The translations under genes and the position numbers were made by a program. From Halalkalicoccus paucihalophilus (GTDB lineage Archaea > Halobacteriota > Halobacteria > Halobacteriales > Halalkalicoccaceae), in NCBI RefSeq assembly GCF_001593955.1, contig NZ_LTAZ01000003.1, positions 225,887-289,886 on the forward strand: DNA of 64,000 bases, in the 5' to 3' direction. The first letter of the stretch is position 1, and each line of letters begins with the position of its first letter. The notes under the pieces were generated by a model, which worked only from the letters and a program-made list of their open reading frames with translations, made no database searches and was not told where the DNA came from. Shown here one piece after another: positions 36,329 through 44,181 of the stretch.

Positions 36329-38284
36329 TCACCCGTCGGGGTCGTAGACCCAGACCATGTTGTTCTCGTGGCCCCGCAACGAACTGTCCTCGCCGATGAC
36401 AACGCGGCCGTCGTCCATCACGACGATGTTGTCGGGGTTCGCGATCGTCGTCGAGGGGTCAAAGCCCTGTCTCGTGAACACGGTCTCGATCTTCTCCATG
36501 CCCCTGCCGACGACGCCCTCCTCGCTCTCCTTGGCGGGGTTGAACGAGCAGTCGGTACAGACGGTGCTCTTCGAATCGGGACGCGCGTCGTAGGGACAGC
36601 CCCCGCAGATGTTGGCGTTCGGGCCGCCGGTGACGACCGGCTCCATCCGGAGCAGGTCGTAGTCGTGTGCGGCAGTCCGCTTGCCACAGCGCTCTCCCTC
36701 GCCGTAGAGACGCATCCGGTAGACAACACCCCACTCGCCGCCGTTGACCTGAATGTGGTCCTCCTCGTCATGGAACTCCTCGTCGGCCTCGTCGTTGGGT
36801 AGGAACGTCTGGTTGGTCTCGGACATCGCGACGTAGGCGTGGTCGCCGATCTCGGCGTCCCGGCGGATGTTGACGCCCTCCATCTTGCGGAACTCGTCGG
36901 TCGCGCCGAGCGCGCCGGCCGCGCGGTTCGTCTCGAGGAAGGCGACCCGGTCGTCCTCGGCGTTCCCCGCTGCCCACCGCTCGACCTCCTCGTCGGTGAT
37001 GTAGCTGGTCTCGCCCTCGGTGTAGTCGGCCTGGGTGACGTCGTCGTACTCGGCGATCCAGGACTCGATCTCCTCGTTGTCGGCGTGGCCGATTTCGATC
37101 CATTGGAGTTCGAATCCGACGTCCGCGGGGTCGCCCCCGACCGGGCCCTGTTGGATCGCCTTGGCGGCGTACAGCGTCCCAGACGAGAGGTCGCCCGCCT
37201 CGTCGGCGACGAACTTGTAGAACCCGCGTGCGGTGCCGTCCGAGGTGGTGTAGGCGGTCTTCTCGTCGGGCATCACGACCGCGTTCTCGTGGGTCGAACG
37301 CCCGAGCGCGAAGTGTTTGACCGGTGTCGGCTCCTCGATTGGGTTGGTGATCTCGACGATGTAGCCGTAGCGATACGGGTTGGGGTAGGCCTCCTCGTAG
37401 ACGCCCTCGTCGTTGGGTTCATGGCCGAGGTACTTCGCGAGGCGTTCGACGTCCTCGATCCCGTCGTAAGCGGGGTCGTTCCAGCGGTCGGTGTCCGGGA
37501 TGGAGTAGTTCTCCTCGGAGGTCAGCGGCGTGTTCCACGGCGAGACGGTGCCGAAACAGTTGACCCACGTTCCTTCGACGTCGCGGAAGTCGACGTTCTC
37601 GGCGTCGAGAACCTGCCACGGGCCCGTTCCCTCCGAGACGATGTGGATCCGGCTCATCATCCCGGGCCGGGTTTCCCAGTTCGTGAACAGATATCCCTCC
37701 TGGACGTCCCCGTCGTTTTCGACCGGGACATAGCCGTTGAAGTCGGGCCAGACCCCTTCGGTCAGATGCTCGCCGCCGGGCGTCTTTGGGACGCCGAGCC
37801 GTTCGTCATCGCCGATATAGGTGCCACCCTCCAGAATCGGCTGATACGAGCCCATCGCCGTCTGGACCATCCGGTCGTAGGACTCGGGCGTGCCGTCGCC
37901 GTCCCCGTAATCGTCGTCGTCGCCCGCCGGGATCTGAACGGAGGGGAAGTCCTTCGGCAGGTCGTTGATGTTCAGTCCCCGCACCCCGCCGACGATGCCG
38001 GGTTCGTCCTCGCCGTCCAGATCCGTGTCGGGGTGCTGGACGTTGAAGAAGAACCGTCCCTCGCGCGTGATGAACATCCCCGTCACCTCCGCGCCGATGA
38101 TCGAGGTCGCGAAGCGGTTGAGCGTCGGCCCCCCCTCGTCGTGATCGTGACCCTCTCCCTCGCCCTTCGAACCGTCCGCACTGACGCCAGTCGTGCCGAC
38201 TGCCGCAAGCGTCAGCACCTCTAATGCCCGCCGCCGTGTGAGTTCTGTCAGAACCATGCGTGTGGTATCTCGCGACACCCCCAT
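36329..38284 (-). CDS. phoX: Exported PhoX-type alkaline phosphatase (DUF839)
   Basis: A 651 aa protein of the PhoX/DUF839 family, a metal-dependent phosphatase fold. The signal LTRRRALEVLTLAAVGTTGVSA looks twin-arginine. An acidic, His-rich spacer (GEGEGHDHDEGG) follows. Family blocks include NWETRPGMMSRIHIV, NCFGTVSPWNTPLTSEENY, and the C-terminal IANPDNIVVMDDGRVVIGEDS. A Cys pair set, C560-x2-C563 and C576-x2-C579, could bind a metal. ATG at 38284 fits leaderless initiation; ATG at 38257 is an alternative. The gene is probably induced by low phosphate, which is inferred from the family only. Confidence 0.87.
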   Translation of the reverse strand: MGVSRDTTRMVLTELTRRRALEVLTLAAVGTTGVSADGSKGEGEGHDHDEGGPTLNRFATSIIGAEVTGMFITREGRFFFNVQHPDTDLDGEDEPGIVGGVRGLNINDLPKDFPSVQIPAGDDDDYGDGDGTPESYDRMVQTAMGSYQPILEGGTYIGDDERLGVPKTPGGEHLTEGVWPDFNGYVPVENDGDVQEGYLFTNWETRPGMMSRIHIVSEGTGPWQVLDAENVDFRDVEGTWVNCFGTVSPWNTPLTSEENYSIPDTDRWNDPAYDGIEDVERLAKYLGHEPNDEGVYEEAYPNPYRYGYIVEITNPIEEPTPVKHFALGRSTHENAVVMPDEKTAYTTSDGTARGFYKFVADEAGDLSSGTLYAAKAIQQGPVGGDPADVGFELQWIEIGHADNEEIESWIAEYDDVTQADYTEGETSYITDEEVERWAAGNAEDDRVAFLETNRAAGALGATDEFRKMEGVNIRRDAEIGDHAYVAMSETNQTFLPNDEADEEFHDEEDHIQVNGGEWGVVYRMRLYGEGERCGKRTAAHDYDLLRMEPVVTGGPNANICGGCPYDARPDSKSTVCTDCSFNPAKESEEGVVGRGMEKIETVFTRQGFDPSTTIANPDNIVVMDDGRVVIGEDSSLRGHENNMVWVYDPDG

Positions 38285-38290
38285 TTTACT

Positions 38291-38320
38291 CTTATATTTG
38301 TACTATAATTTATATATTCT
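38291..38320 (-). promoter_or_regulatory. AT-rich promoter of phoX
   Basis: A 30-nt block with almost no G or C stands out in the GC-rich sequence. On the minus strand it contains ATATATAAATTATAG and AATATAAG. The upstream TATA, centred near 38312, is about 28 nt from the ATG at 38284. Such a strong AT-rich promoter fits a regulated, highly inducible gene. Confidence 0.65.
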
Positions 38321-38376
38321 ATTCCGGATCAGTATGTGCGATATATAGACGTTCCTCGGACGCCTCAAGGACGGGG

Positions 38377-39315
38377 TTAGTTCCCGGCGGCCCTGGCCTC
38401 GCGGCGAGCGTCCTCGACGCTCGCTCCCTCCCGCAGCACCGCTTCGACGAACAGCTCGCCGGCCTTGTACGACGAGCGGACCATCGGCCCCGACGCACAG
38501 TACAGAAAGCCCAATTCCGACTCGGCGACCCGCCGCCACGTCTCGTACTCGTGGGGGTGGACGTACCGGGAGACGTCGAGATGGCTCCGGGAGGGCTGGA
38601 GGTACTGGCCCAGCGTCACGACGTCGACCTCCGCCTCCCGGAGGTCCGAGAGCGTCTGGTAGATCTCATGACTATGCTCGCCGACGCCGAGCATCAGGCT
38701 CGTCTTCGTGTGGATCTCCGATTCGGCGCTGACCTGCTGAAGTACTGAGAGGCTCTGTTCGTAGTTCGCCCGGCGGTCACGCACGGGGAACTGCAGGCGC
38801 TCGACGGTCTCGATGTTGTGGGCGATCACGTCCGGTTCGGCGTCGACGATCTCTCTCACTAACTCGGGCTCGCCACGGAAATCGGGGATCAGCACCTCGA
38901 CGAGGATGCCCGGATGGCGCGCTTTGATCTCGCGGATCGTCTCGGCGAAATGGCCCGCGCCCTGATCGGGCAGGTCGTCCCGATCCACGCTGGTGAGCAC
39001 GACGTAATCGAGGCCGATCTCGGCGATCGCGCTCGCGACGTTCGCGGGCTCGTCCGGATCGAGGGGCTCCATTCCGCCGGTTTTCACGTCACAGAAGTTG
39101 CAGCCCCGTGAGCAGCGATCGCCCATCAGCATGAACGTGGCGGTCCCCCCGTCTCCGGACGCGCCGCCGCTCCAACACTCCCCGAGATTGGGACAGTTCG
39201 CCTCCTCACAGACGGTGTGGAGGTCGTGCTCGCGCAGGGTGCGTTTGATCCCGGCGAACTCCTGGCCAGACGGCGGGCGGGTCTTGAGCCAGTCGGGCTT
39301 GCGCGAGAGACTCAT
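38377..39315 (-). CDS. lipA: Lipoyl synthase
   Basis: Radical SAM enzyme that inserts two sulfurs into an octanoyl group to form lipoate; 312 aa. The auxiliary cluster cysteines are in CEEANCPNLGEC and the SAM-cluster motif is CSRGCNFC. The C-terminal RSSYKAGE supplies the Ser that ligates the auxiliary cluster. The start at 39315 (MSLSRKPDWLK) is the family start; an upstream in-frame ATG would add nine residues. It lies about 2.3 kb upstream of the 2-oxoacid dehydrogenase operon, on the same strand, whose E2 carries a lipoyl domain; phoX lies between them. Confidence 0.96.
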   Translation of the reverse strand: MSLSRKPDWLKTRPPSGQEFAGIKRTLREHDLHTVCEEANCPNLGECWSGGASGDGGTATFMLMGDRCSRGCNFCDVKTGGMEPLDPDEPANVASAIAEIGLDYVVLTSVDRDDLPDQGAGHFAETIREIKARHPGILVEVLIPDFRGEPELVREIVDAEPDVIAHNIETVERLQFPVRDRRANYEQSLSVLQQVSAESEIHTKTSLMLGVGEHSHEIYQTLSDLREAEVDVVTLGQYLQPSRSHLDVSRYVHPHEYETWRRVAESELGFLYCASGPMVRSSYKAGELFVEAVLREGASVEDARREARAAGN

Positions 39316-39412
39316 TGGCGCTAGTGGGGAGCGCCGGGGCAAAAACCTGCGGGGATCGTTCCTCCGAGCGGACTAGAAACGCCTTTCCTGTGCGGGACCT
39401 GGTGTCCGATAG

Positions 39413-41749
39413 ATGCAGGTCGCCGAGGCGCTTCCCGAGTTCGCCGATGCCTTCCCCTTCGAGTCGTTCAACGCGATGCAACGCGAGGCACTGCCGGCGC
39501 TCGTCGAGGGCGACGAGAACGTCGTCGCGAGCGCGCCGACGGCATCCGGTAAAACGGCGCTCGCCGAACTCGCCATCTGCCGGACGCTCAAGGAGGGCGG
39601 CACCGCGCTGTTCATCGCGCCCATGCGCGCGCTCACCAACGAGAAGGAAGGCGAGTGGGAACGATTCGAGGCCCTCGGGTATTCGGTCTACGTCGTCACC
39701 GGCGAGCGCGACCTCAACCCCCGTCGGGCGCGCCGGGCAGACATCCTCGTGATGACCCCCGAGAAGGCCGATTCCGCCACGAGAAAACACGATTCTCGAA
39801 GATACGACTTCGTCACGGACATCGACTGCTGCGTGATCGACGAGGTCCACCTGCTGGATTCCGATCGCCGCGGCTCGGTACTGGAGGTGACGATCTCGCG
39901 GCTCCGACGGCTCTGTGATCCCAGAATCGTCGCGCTGTCGGCGACGATGCCCAACATCGAGGACGTCGCCGACTGGCTCGACGCCGGTCCCGAGACCACG
40001 TTCGCCTTCGGCGAGGAGTACCGCCCCGTCGATCTCCACGCCGACGTAAAGACCTACTCCCACGGCGAGAACTCGTTTGCCGACAAGTACCGCCGGCTCT
40101 ACCGGGCGCTCGACCTCGCCGAGCCACATATCCGCGAGGACGGCCAGGCGCTCGTGTTCGTCGCCTCCCGCCAGGACACGGTGCAGGCGGCGAAGAAGGC
40201 CCGCGACGAACTGGTCGAACGCGACATTCCGGTGGGTGCACGCGGCGATTACGACTTCCACACCGAGACCCAGAAGTTGGAGAACAACACGCTTCGCCAG
40301 TCCGCCCTCGACGGCGTCGGGTTTCACCACGCCGGTCTCTCGAAGAACGACCGGGACCTGATCGAGGGGTGGTTCAAGGAGGGAAAGATCCAGCTGCTGT
40401 TTTCGACCTCCACCTTGGCGTGGGGCGTGAACCTCCCCGCTCGGTGTGTCGTGATCCGAGACACGAAGTACCACGACCCCCTCGAGGGCGAAGTGGACAT
40501 GAGCCCGCTCGACGTCCTTCAGATGCTCGGGCGGGCCGGCCGTCCGGGCTACGACGACGTGGGATACGGCTGGGTGATCTGTGACCGCTCGGAGGCCGAC
40601 CGGTATCGCCGCCTGCTCCGTGAGGGAAAGGAGATCGAATCGCGTCTCGCCGAGGATCTCGATGCCCACCTGAACGCCGAGGTCGCGATGGGGACGATCC
40701 GCGACCTGGAGGACGTGATGGAGTGGCTCGAAACGACGTTCTACTACGTACGCTCGCGGAGCAAACCCGACGAGTACGGGTTCGAGACGCTCCGCGAGCG
40801 TGTGCGTGACACCCTCGACTCGCTGGTCGAACGGGGTTTCCTCACGGTTGGCGAGGACCTCTCGGTCGGGACCACGCCGCTAGGAGTACTCGCCTCGAAG
40901 TACTACCTGCGCCTCTCGACGGCCGCCCGGTTTCACGACCTCGCGGCCCGCGAGGAGATCACTGAGGACGCGATCCTCGAAACGATAGCGCGAGCCAGCG
41001 AGTTCGACAGCGTCAGCGCCCGGCAATCGGAGCGTGACGCGATCGATGCGGCGCTCAGCGGGCGTGGGAGCGACCTCGACGCTGGCGAGCGCAAGGTGCT
41101 CGCCGTCCTTCGGGGGGCGATGACGAGTACGACTCCGAGCGAACTCTCGGGCGACGCGTGGGTGATCCGCCAGAACGCCCTCAGACTGCTCGCGGCCTTT
41201 CAGGCCTTCTGCCATCGGTTCGCGGACCCTCGAACGACGAACCTCGTGAGCCGGATCGAGGGCCGCGTCGAGTACGGGGTGAGCGACGACGCGGTGGGGC
41301 TGACGGCGATCTCGGGTGTCGGTCCCGGCCGGGCGAGCAAGCTCGCGAGCGAGGGTCTGACCTCGCCCGGTGACGTGCGGGCGGCGGGCGTCGAAGGGCT
41401 GGTCGACGCGGGTCTCACCGAGAGCGTCGCCGAGCGCGTGCTCGAAAACGCCAGTTCCCTACCTGTCGTCTCGATCGACTGGGGGGCGTTCCCCGAGACT
41501 ATCGGTCAGGGGGAAAACGAGATGTGCGAGGTAACCGTCGAATCGACCGCGGGCGGGGCGAATGCCGCGGTCCGAGTCACAGTTAACGGGATAGAGATGA
41601 CCGAAAGCGAGACCTTCCTCGGCTCGACGACGGTTCCAGTGGGGGTCTTCGGTGGGAACGCCGAGGAACTCACCTATACAGTCGAGGTGGTCTTTCCCGA
41701 CCTGCCGCTCGAGCCCGTCGCCGAGAGCCGGTCAGTCCGCGTCCGATAG
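39413..41749 (+). CDS. Ski2-family DNA/RNA helicase, Hel308-like
   Basis: A 778 aa superfamily 2 helicase. Walker A is ASAPTASGKTALAELA near residue 40, the DEAH-type box is VIDEVHLLD, motif III is LSATMPN, and motif VI is QMLGRAGRPGYD. A C-terminal helix-hairpin-helix (AISGVGPGRASKLASEG) resembles Hel308/Hjm repair helicases, which act on stalled forks. The last about 80 residues form a separate beta-rich domain that classical Hel308 proteins lack. It is therefore probably a second, Hel308-like haloarchaeal paralogue. Its 3' end overlaps the convergent HAD gene by 18 nt. Confidence 0.88.
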   Translation: MQVAEALPEFADAFPFESFNAMQREALPALVEGDENVVASAPTASGKTALAELAICRTLKEGGTALFIAPMRALTNEKEGEWERFEALGYSVYVVTGERDLNPRRARRADILVMTPEKADSATRKHDSRRYDFVTDIDCCVIDEVHLLDSDRRGSVLEVTISRLRRLCDPRIVALSATMPNIEDVADWLDAGPETTFAFGEEYRPVDLHADVKTYSHGENSFADKYRRLYRALDLAEPHIREDGQALVFVASRQDTVQAAKKARDELVERDIPVGARGDYDFHTETQKLENNTLRQSALDGVGFHHAGLSKNDRDLIEGWFKEGKIQLLFSTSTLAWGVNLPARCVVIRDTKYHDPLEGEVDMSPLDVLQMLGRAGRPGYDDVGYGWVICDRSEADRYRRLLREGKEIESRLAEDLDAHLNAEVAMGTIRDLEDVMEWLETTFYYVRSRSKPDEYGFETLRERVRDTLDSLVERGFLTVGEDLSVGTTPLGVLASKYYLRLSTAARFHDLAAREEITEDAILETIARASEFDSVSARQSERDAIDAALSGRGSDLDAGERKVLAVLRGAMTSTTPSELSGDAWVIRQNALRLLAAFQAFCHRFADPRTTNLVSRIEGRVEYGVSDDAVGLTAISGVGPGRASKLASEGLTSPGDVRAAGVEGLVDAGLTESVAERVLENASSLPVVSIDWGAFPETIGQGENEMCEVTVESTAGGANAAVRVTVNGIEMTESETFLGSTTVPVGVFGGNAEELTYTVEVVFPDLPLEPVAESRSVRVR

Positions 41750-42382
41750 CGCGAGCAGTCGCTCGCGAAGCTTCTCGGGTCCTGAGACGACCTCGTCGGC
41801 CGCGGAGTGGTCGTGCTCGGCGTTGGTCGGCGTCTCGTAGGCGATCGTGTACGCACCGGCCGCGGCGGCGGCCTCGACGCCGTGTTCCGAATCCTCGACG
41901 ACGATGCATTCCTCCGATGAGACGCCTAGCTCCGCCGCGGCGTGCTCGTAGATCGTCGGCTCGGGCTTTCCGGGCCCGTCGATGTCCTCGGCGCTTATGA
42001 TCCCGTCGAACCCGTCGAGTTCGAACCGTTCGGTGACGAGGGAGATCCAGTCGGGCGGCGAGGAGGAGACGATGGCGGTTCGGACCCCGCGAACGTGAAG
42101 CGCCGCGAGCAGGTCACGAAATCCGGCCATGAGCTCGGCGTGTTCGGTGTAGATCTCCGACGCGATCGTCTCGAAGCGCTCGATGAACTCCGATCGCTCG
42201 ACGAGAGTGGTGTAGTTCGAATCGAGGTACTCGTAGATCTCCTTGTAGTTCATTCCGGTGATCTCCGAAACAGGAACGTCCTCCTCGACGACCGCCGGCA
42301 GCAGCTCTTCTCGCTCGTGTTCGACCCAGTAGTCCTCCGAGTCGACGATCACGCCGTCCATGTCGAACAGCACGCAGTCCAT
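41732..42382 (-). CDS. HAD-superfamily phosphatase (beta-phosphoglucomutase-like)
   Basis: A 216 aa haloacid-dehalogenase-type hydrolase. Motif I is FDMDGVIVDSE, with nucleophile Asp7 and acid/base Asp9. A helical cap with the sequence ITGMNYKEIYEYLD follows. Motif II is TAIVSSSPP, and motif III/IV is GKPEP...CIVVEDSEHGVEAAAAAG. It probably dephosphorylates a small sugar phosphate or similar metabolite; substrate unknown. A TATA-like GACTATGCC at about 42404-42412 on the minus strand is about 27 nt before the ATG at 42382, so the mRNA is likely leaderless. It overlaps the helicase gene 3' end by 18 nt. Confidence 0.9.
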   Translation of the reverse strand: MDCVLFDMDGVIVDSEDYWVEHEREELLPAVVEEDVPVSEITGMNYKEIYEYLDSNYTTLVERSEFIERFETIASEIYTEHAELMAGFRDLLAALHVRGVRTAIVSSSPPDWISLVTERFELDGFDGIISAEDIDGPGKPEPTIYEHAAAELGVSSEECIVVEDSEHGVEAAAAAGAYTIAYETPTNAEHDHSAADEVVSGPEKLRERLLALSDAD

Positions 42383-42472
42383 ACCCGACCTGCCGGCTCC
42401 CAGGGCATAGTCCTGCCGACCCCCGGGCGACCCGGACGAAGGTTCATATACGGTGGCCGGGCCAGCCGACCC

Positions 42473-42829
42473 ATGCCCGCATCCGATTCCCTGCAGGTGC
42501 TTGCCGGGGAGTGTCTCGTTCATACCGACGAGACCACCCACCGCGGCGAGGTGGTCGTCCTGCTCAAGCCCGACAACACAGTGTTGGTCCACGATACCGA
42601 TGGCTATCAGCCCGTCGCGTGGCTCACCCGCGCCGACTCGGTCGCCAGCACGCGAAACGGCGGCTTCTCCGTCACTGCGATCGCCGGCGAGAAGACGCTC
42701 CGTGTCGAATCGAGGAGCGCCTACGGCTTCGGCGAGTACCCCGGCTCCGCGGCGGGTATTCCCATCGGGGACTGCCCGACGGCGCGAGCGTCCTCGACGA
42801 ACGATGCAGCTGTGGACTACCGAAAATGA
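42473..42829 (+). pseudogene. N-terminal half of a split zinc-finger protein
   Basis: A 118 aa reading frame. Residues 1-102 look like the N-terminal domain of a conserved haloarchaeal zinc-finger protein (EVVVLLKPDNTVLVHDTDGYQPVAWLTRAD; ends IPIGDCP). After Pro102 the frame reads a Ser/Thr/Ala-rich tail and stops at 42827-42829. The family as I recall it continues with a zinc finger and then GLPDGASVL, which here is found in the +1-shifted frame starting at once. A short deletion at the repeated-looking GACTGCCCGAC (42770-42780) would explain this. The TATA-like TTCATATA at 42443-42450 places the start 26 nt downstream, leaderless. Confidence 0.6.
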
Positions 42830-43122
42830 CCGTCGCGCGTGGCGAACGCTTTGAACTCTGTCTCTCGCGGGACTGTGGCTCACTCGATCCGGCAGTGAAA
42901 GAACGCTTCGATCACGAGTGGGACTGTCCCGAGTGCGACGGCTCGCTGCGGGTCATCCGCCGGGGTGGGCTGCTCGCGGGCTGTGAGAACTACCCCGATT
43001 GCGAGACCGGCTACGTGATCCCCGACGGGATCGTCTCCGGGGAATGTGACTGCGGGCTACCCCGATTCGAAACACCCAGAGGAACCCGCTGTCTCGATTC
43101 CGCGTGCGAACGCGACCGGTGA
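42826..43122 (+). pseudogene. C-terminal zinc-finger half of the split protein
   Basis: In a different frame from the preceding piece. The continuous frame contains GLPDGASVLDERCSCGLPKM from about 42769; an ATG at 42826 overlaps the upstream stop (ATGA), giving a 98 aa product. It holds topoisomerase-like C4 zinc-finger elements: CPECDGSLRVIRR, GCENYPDCETGYVIP, and ECDCGLPRFETPRGTRCLDSAC. These bind single-stranded nucleic acid in topoisomerase I relatives (established for the fold). The piece may be translated by coupling with the upstream half, so the gene may be split rather than dead. It is 30 nt upstream of endA. Confidence 0.6.
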
Positions 43123-43152
43123 GTCCTTCAGCGAGCCGTTCCCATCCCGGGT

Positions 43153-44181
43153 ATGAACGAACCGCAGGGCCGGATCGAAAACGGGGTGGTCCGCGTCGGT
43201 GGCGACGCCCGCCAGCGCTACTACGACTCGCGGGGGTATGGCCGCCCGCTCGACGGTAACGAGATCGCGCTCGCCCCCGTCGAGGCCGCCCATCTGCTGT
43301 ACCGTGGCGATCTTCGCATCGAGGACATGGACTTCCCGTCGTTCGTCCAAGGGGTCGAGGACCCGAGCTTCTTCGTCCGCTATCTCGTCTACGCCGACCT
43401 CCGTGAGCGGGGCTTTTACCTCTCGCCCGCACGCGAGGGCTGGGTACCCGACCCACCCGCCGAGGCCCAGTTCGTCGTCTACGAGCGCGGCTCGGGGCCG
43501 TGGGACGACGATCGGCTCTACGACCTTCGGGTCGCCGGCGAGCGCGAATCGCTTTCTCTCACTACCCTCCACGGGGCGCTCGCGGTCGTCGACGAGGAAA
43601 GCGAGGTGACTTACTTCGAGGTCGACCGGCCCGAGATCGAGGGTTCGTCCGCCGGGTTCTCGAAACCGACCGAAGCCGACCTGCTCGCGGACCGCGCGAT
43701 CGTCTGGAACCCCCCTCATGAGCTGTTCTCGGCGGCGTTCTACGGCCAGCCCCTTTCCGGTCGCGAGGATGGGGATGGCCCGATCCAGCTCTCGCTTCTC
43801 GAGGCCGCCTATCTGGCGGATCGGGGCGTCCTCTCGACGGACGGATCGATCCTCGAACGCGGCCGGGAGGTCGAGGGCGACCGCTTCGAGCGCCGACTTG
43901 CGGTGTATGCCGCGTTCCGAGAGCGCGGTGTCGTCCCCAAGACCGGCTTCAAGTTCGGGGCGGACTTCCGAGTGTACGCCGACGTCGAGTCGATCGACGA
44001 CCTCGGCCACTCCGAGTACCTCGTTCGCGTCCTCCCCCCCGACTGCGCTCGGTCGCCGCGCGAGATCGCACTCGACGTGCGCCTCGCCCACGGGGTGCGC
44101 AAACGAATGGTTTTTGCGCTGGCGAGCGCGAACGACGGTACGGAGCCGACCTGGATCTCGGTCGGCAGACTCACACCATGA
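43153..44181 (+). CDS. endA: tRNA-splicing endonuclease
   Basis: Cuts bulge-helix-bulge junctions of intron-containing tRNAs and of pre-rRNA; 342 aa, the haloarchaeal form in which two subunit-like repeats are fused. The catalytic triad is in the C-terminal repeat: Tyr275 (FRVYADVES), His286 (GHSEY) and Lys317 (HGVRKRMVF). The N-terminal repeat lacks the triad. Its stop overlaps the trpS start by 4 nt (ATGA). The pairing is meaningful: in haloarchaea tRNA-Trp carries an intron that EndA removes, and the rRNA stems in this window contain candidate cleavage sites. Confidence 0.95.
   Translation: MNEPQGRIENGVVRVGGDARQRYYDSRGYGRPLDGNEIALAPVEAAHLLYRGDLRIEDMDFPSFVQGVEDPSFFVRYLVYADLRERGFYLSPAREGWVPDPPAEAQFVVYERGSGPWDDDRLYDLRVAGERESLSLTTLHGALAVVDEESEVTYFEVDRPEIEGSSAGFSKPTEADLLADRAIVWNPPHELFSAAFYGQPLSGREDGDGPIQLSLLEAAYLADRGVLSTDGSILERGREVEGDRFERRLAVYAAFRERGVVPKTGFKFGADFRVYADVESIDDLGHSEYLVRVLPPDCARSPREIALDVRLAHGVRKRMVFALASANDGTEPTWISVGRLTP

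Noticed and set aside
36839..38224. Long open frame antisense to phoX
   Set aside because: Valine/leucine/aspartate-rich mirror frame without any motif.
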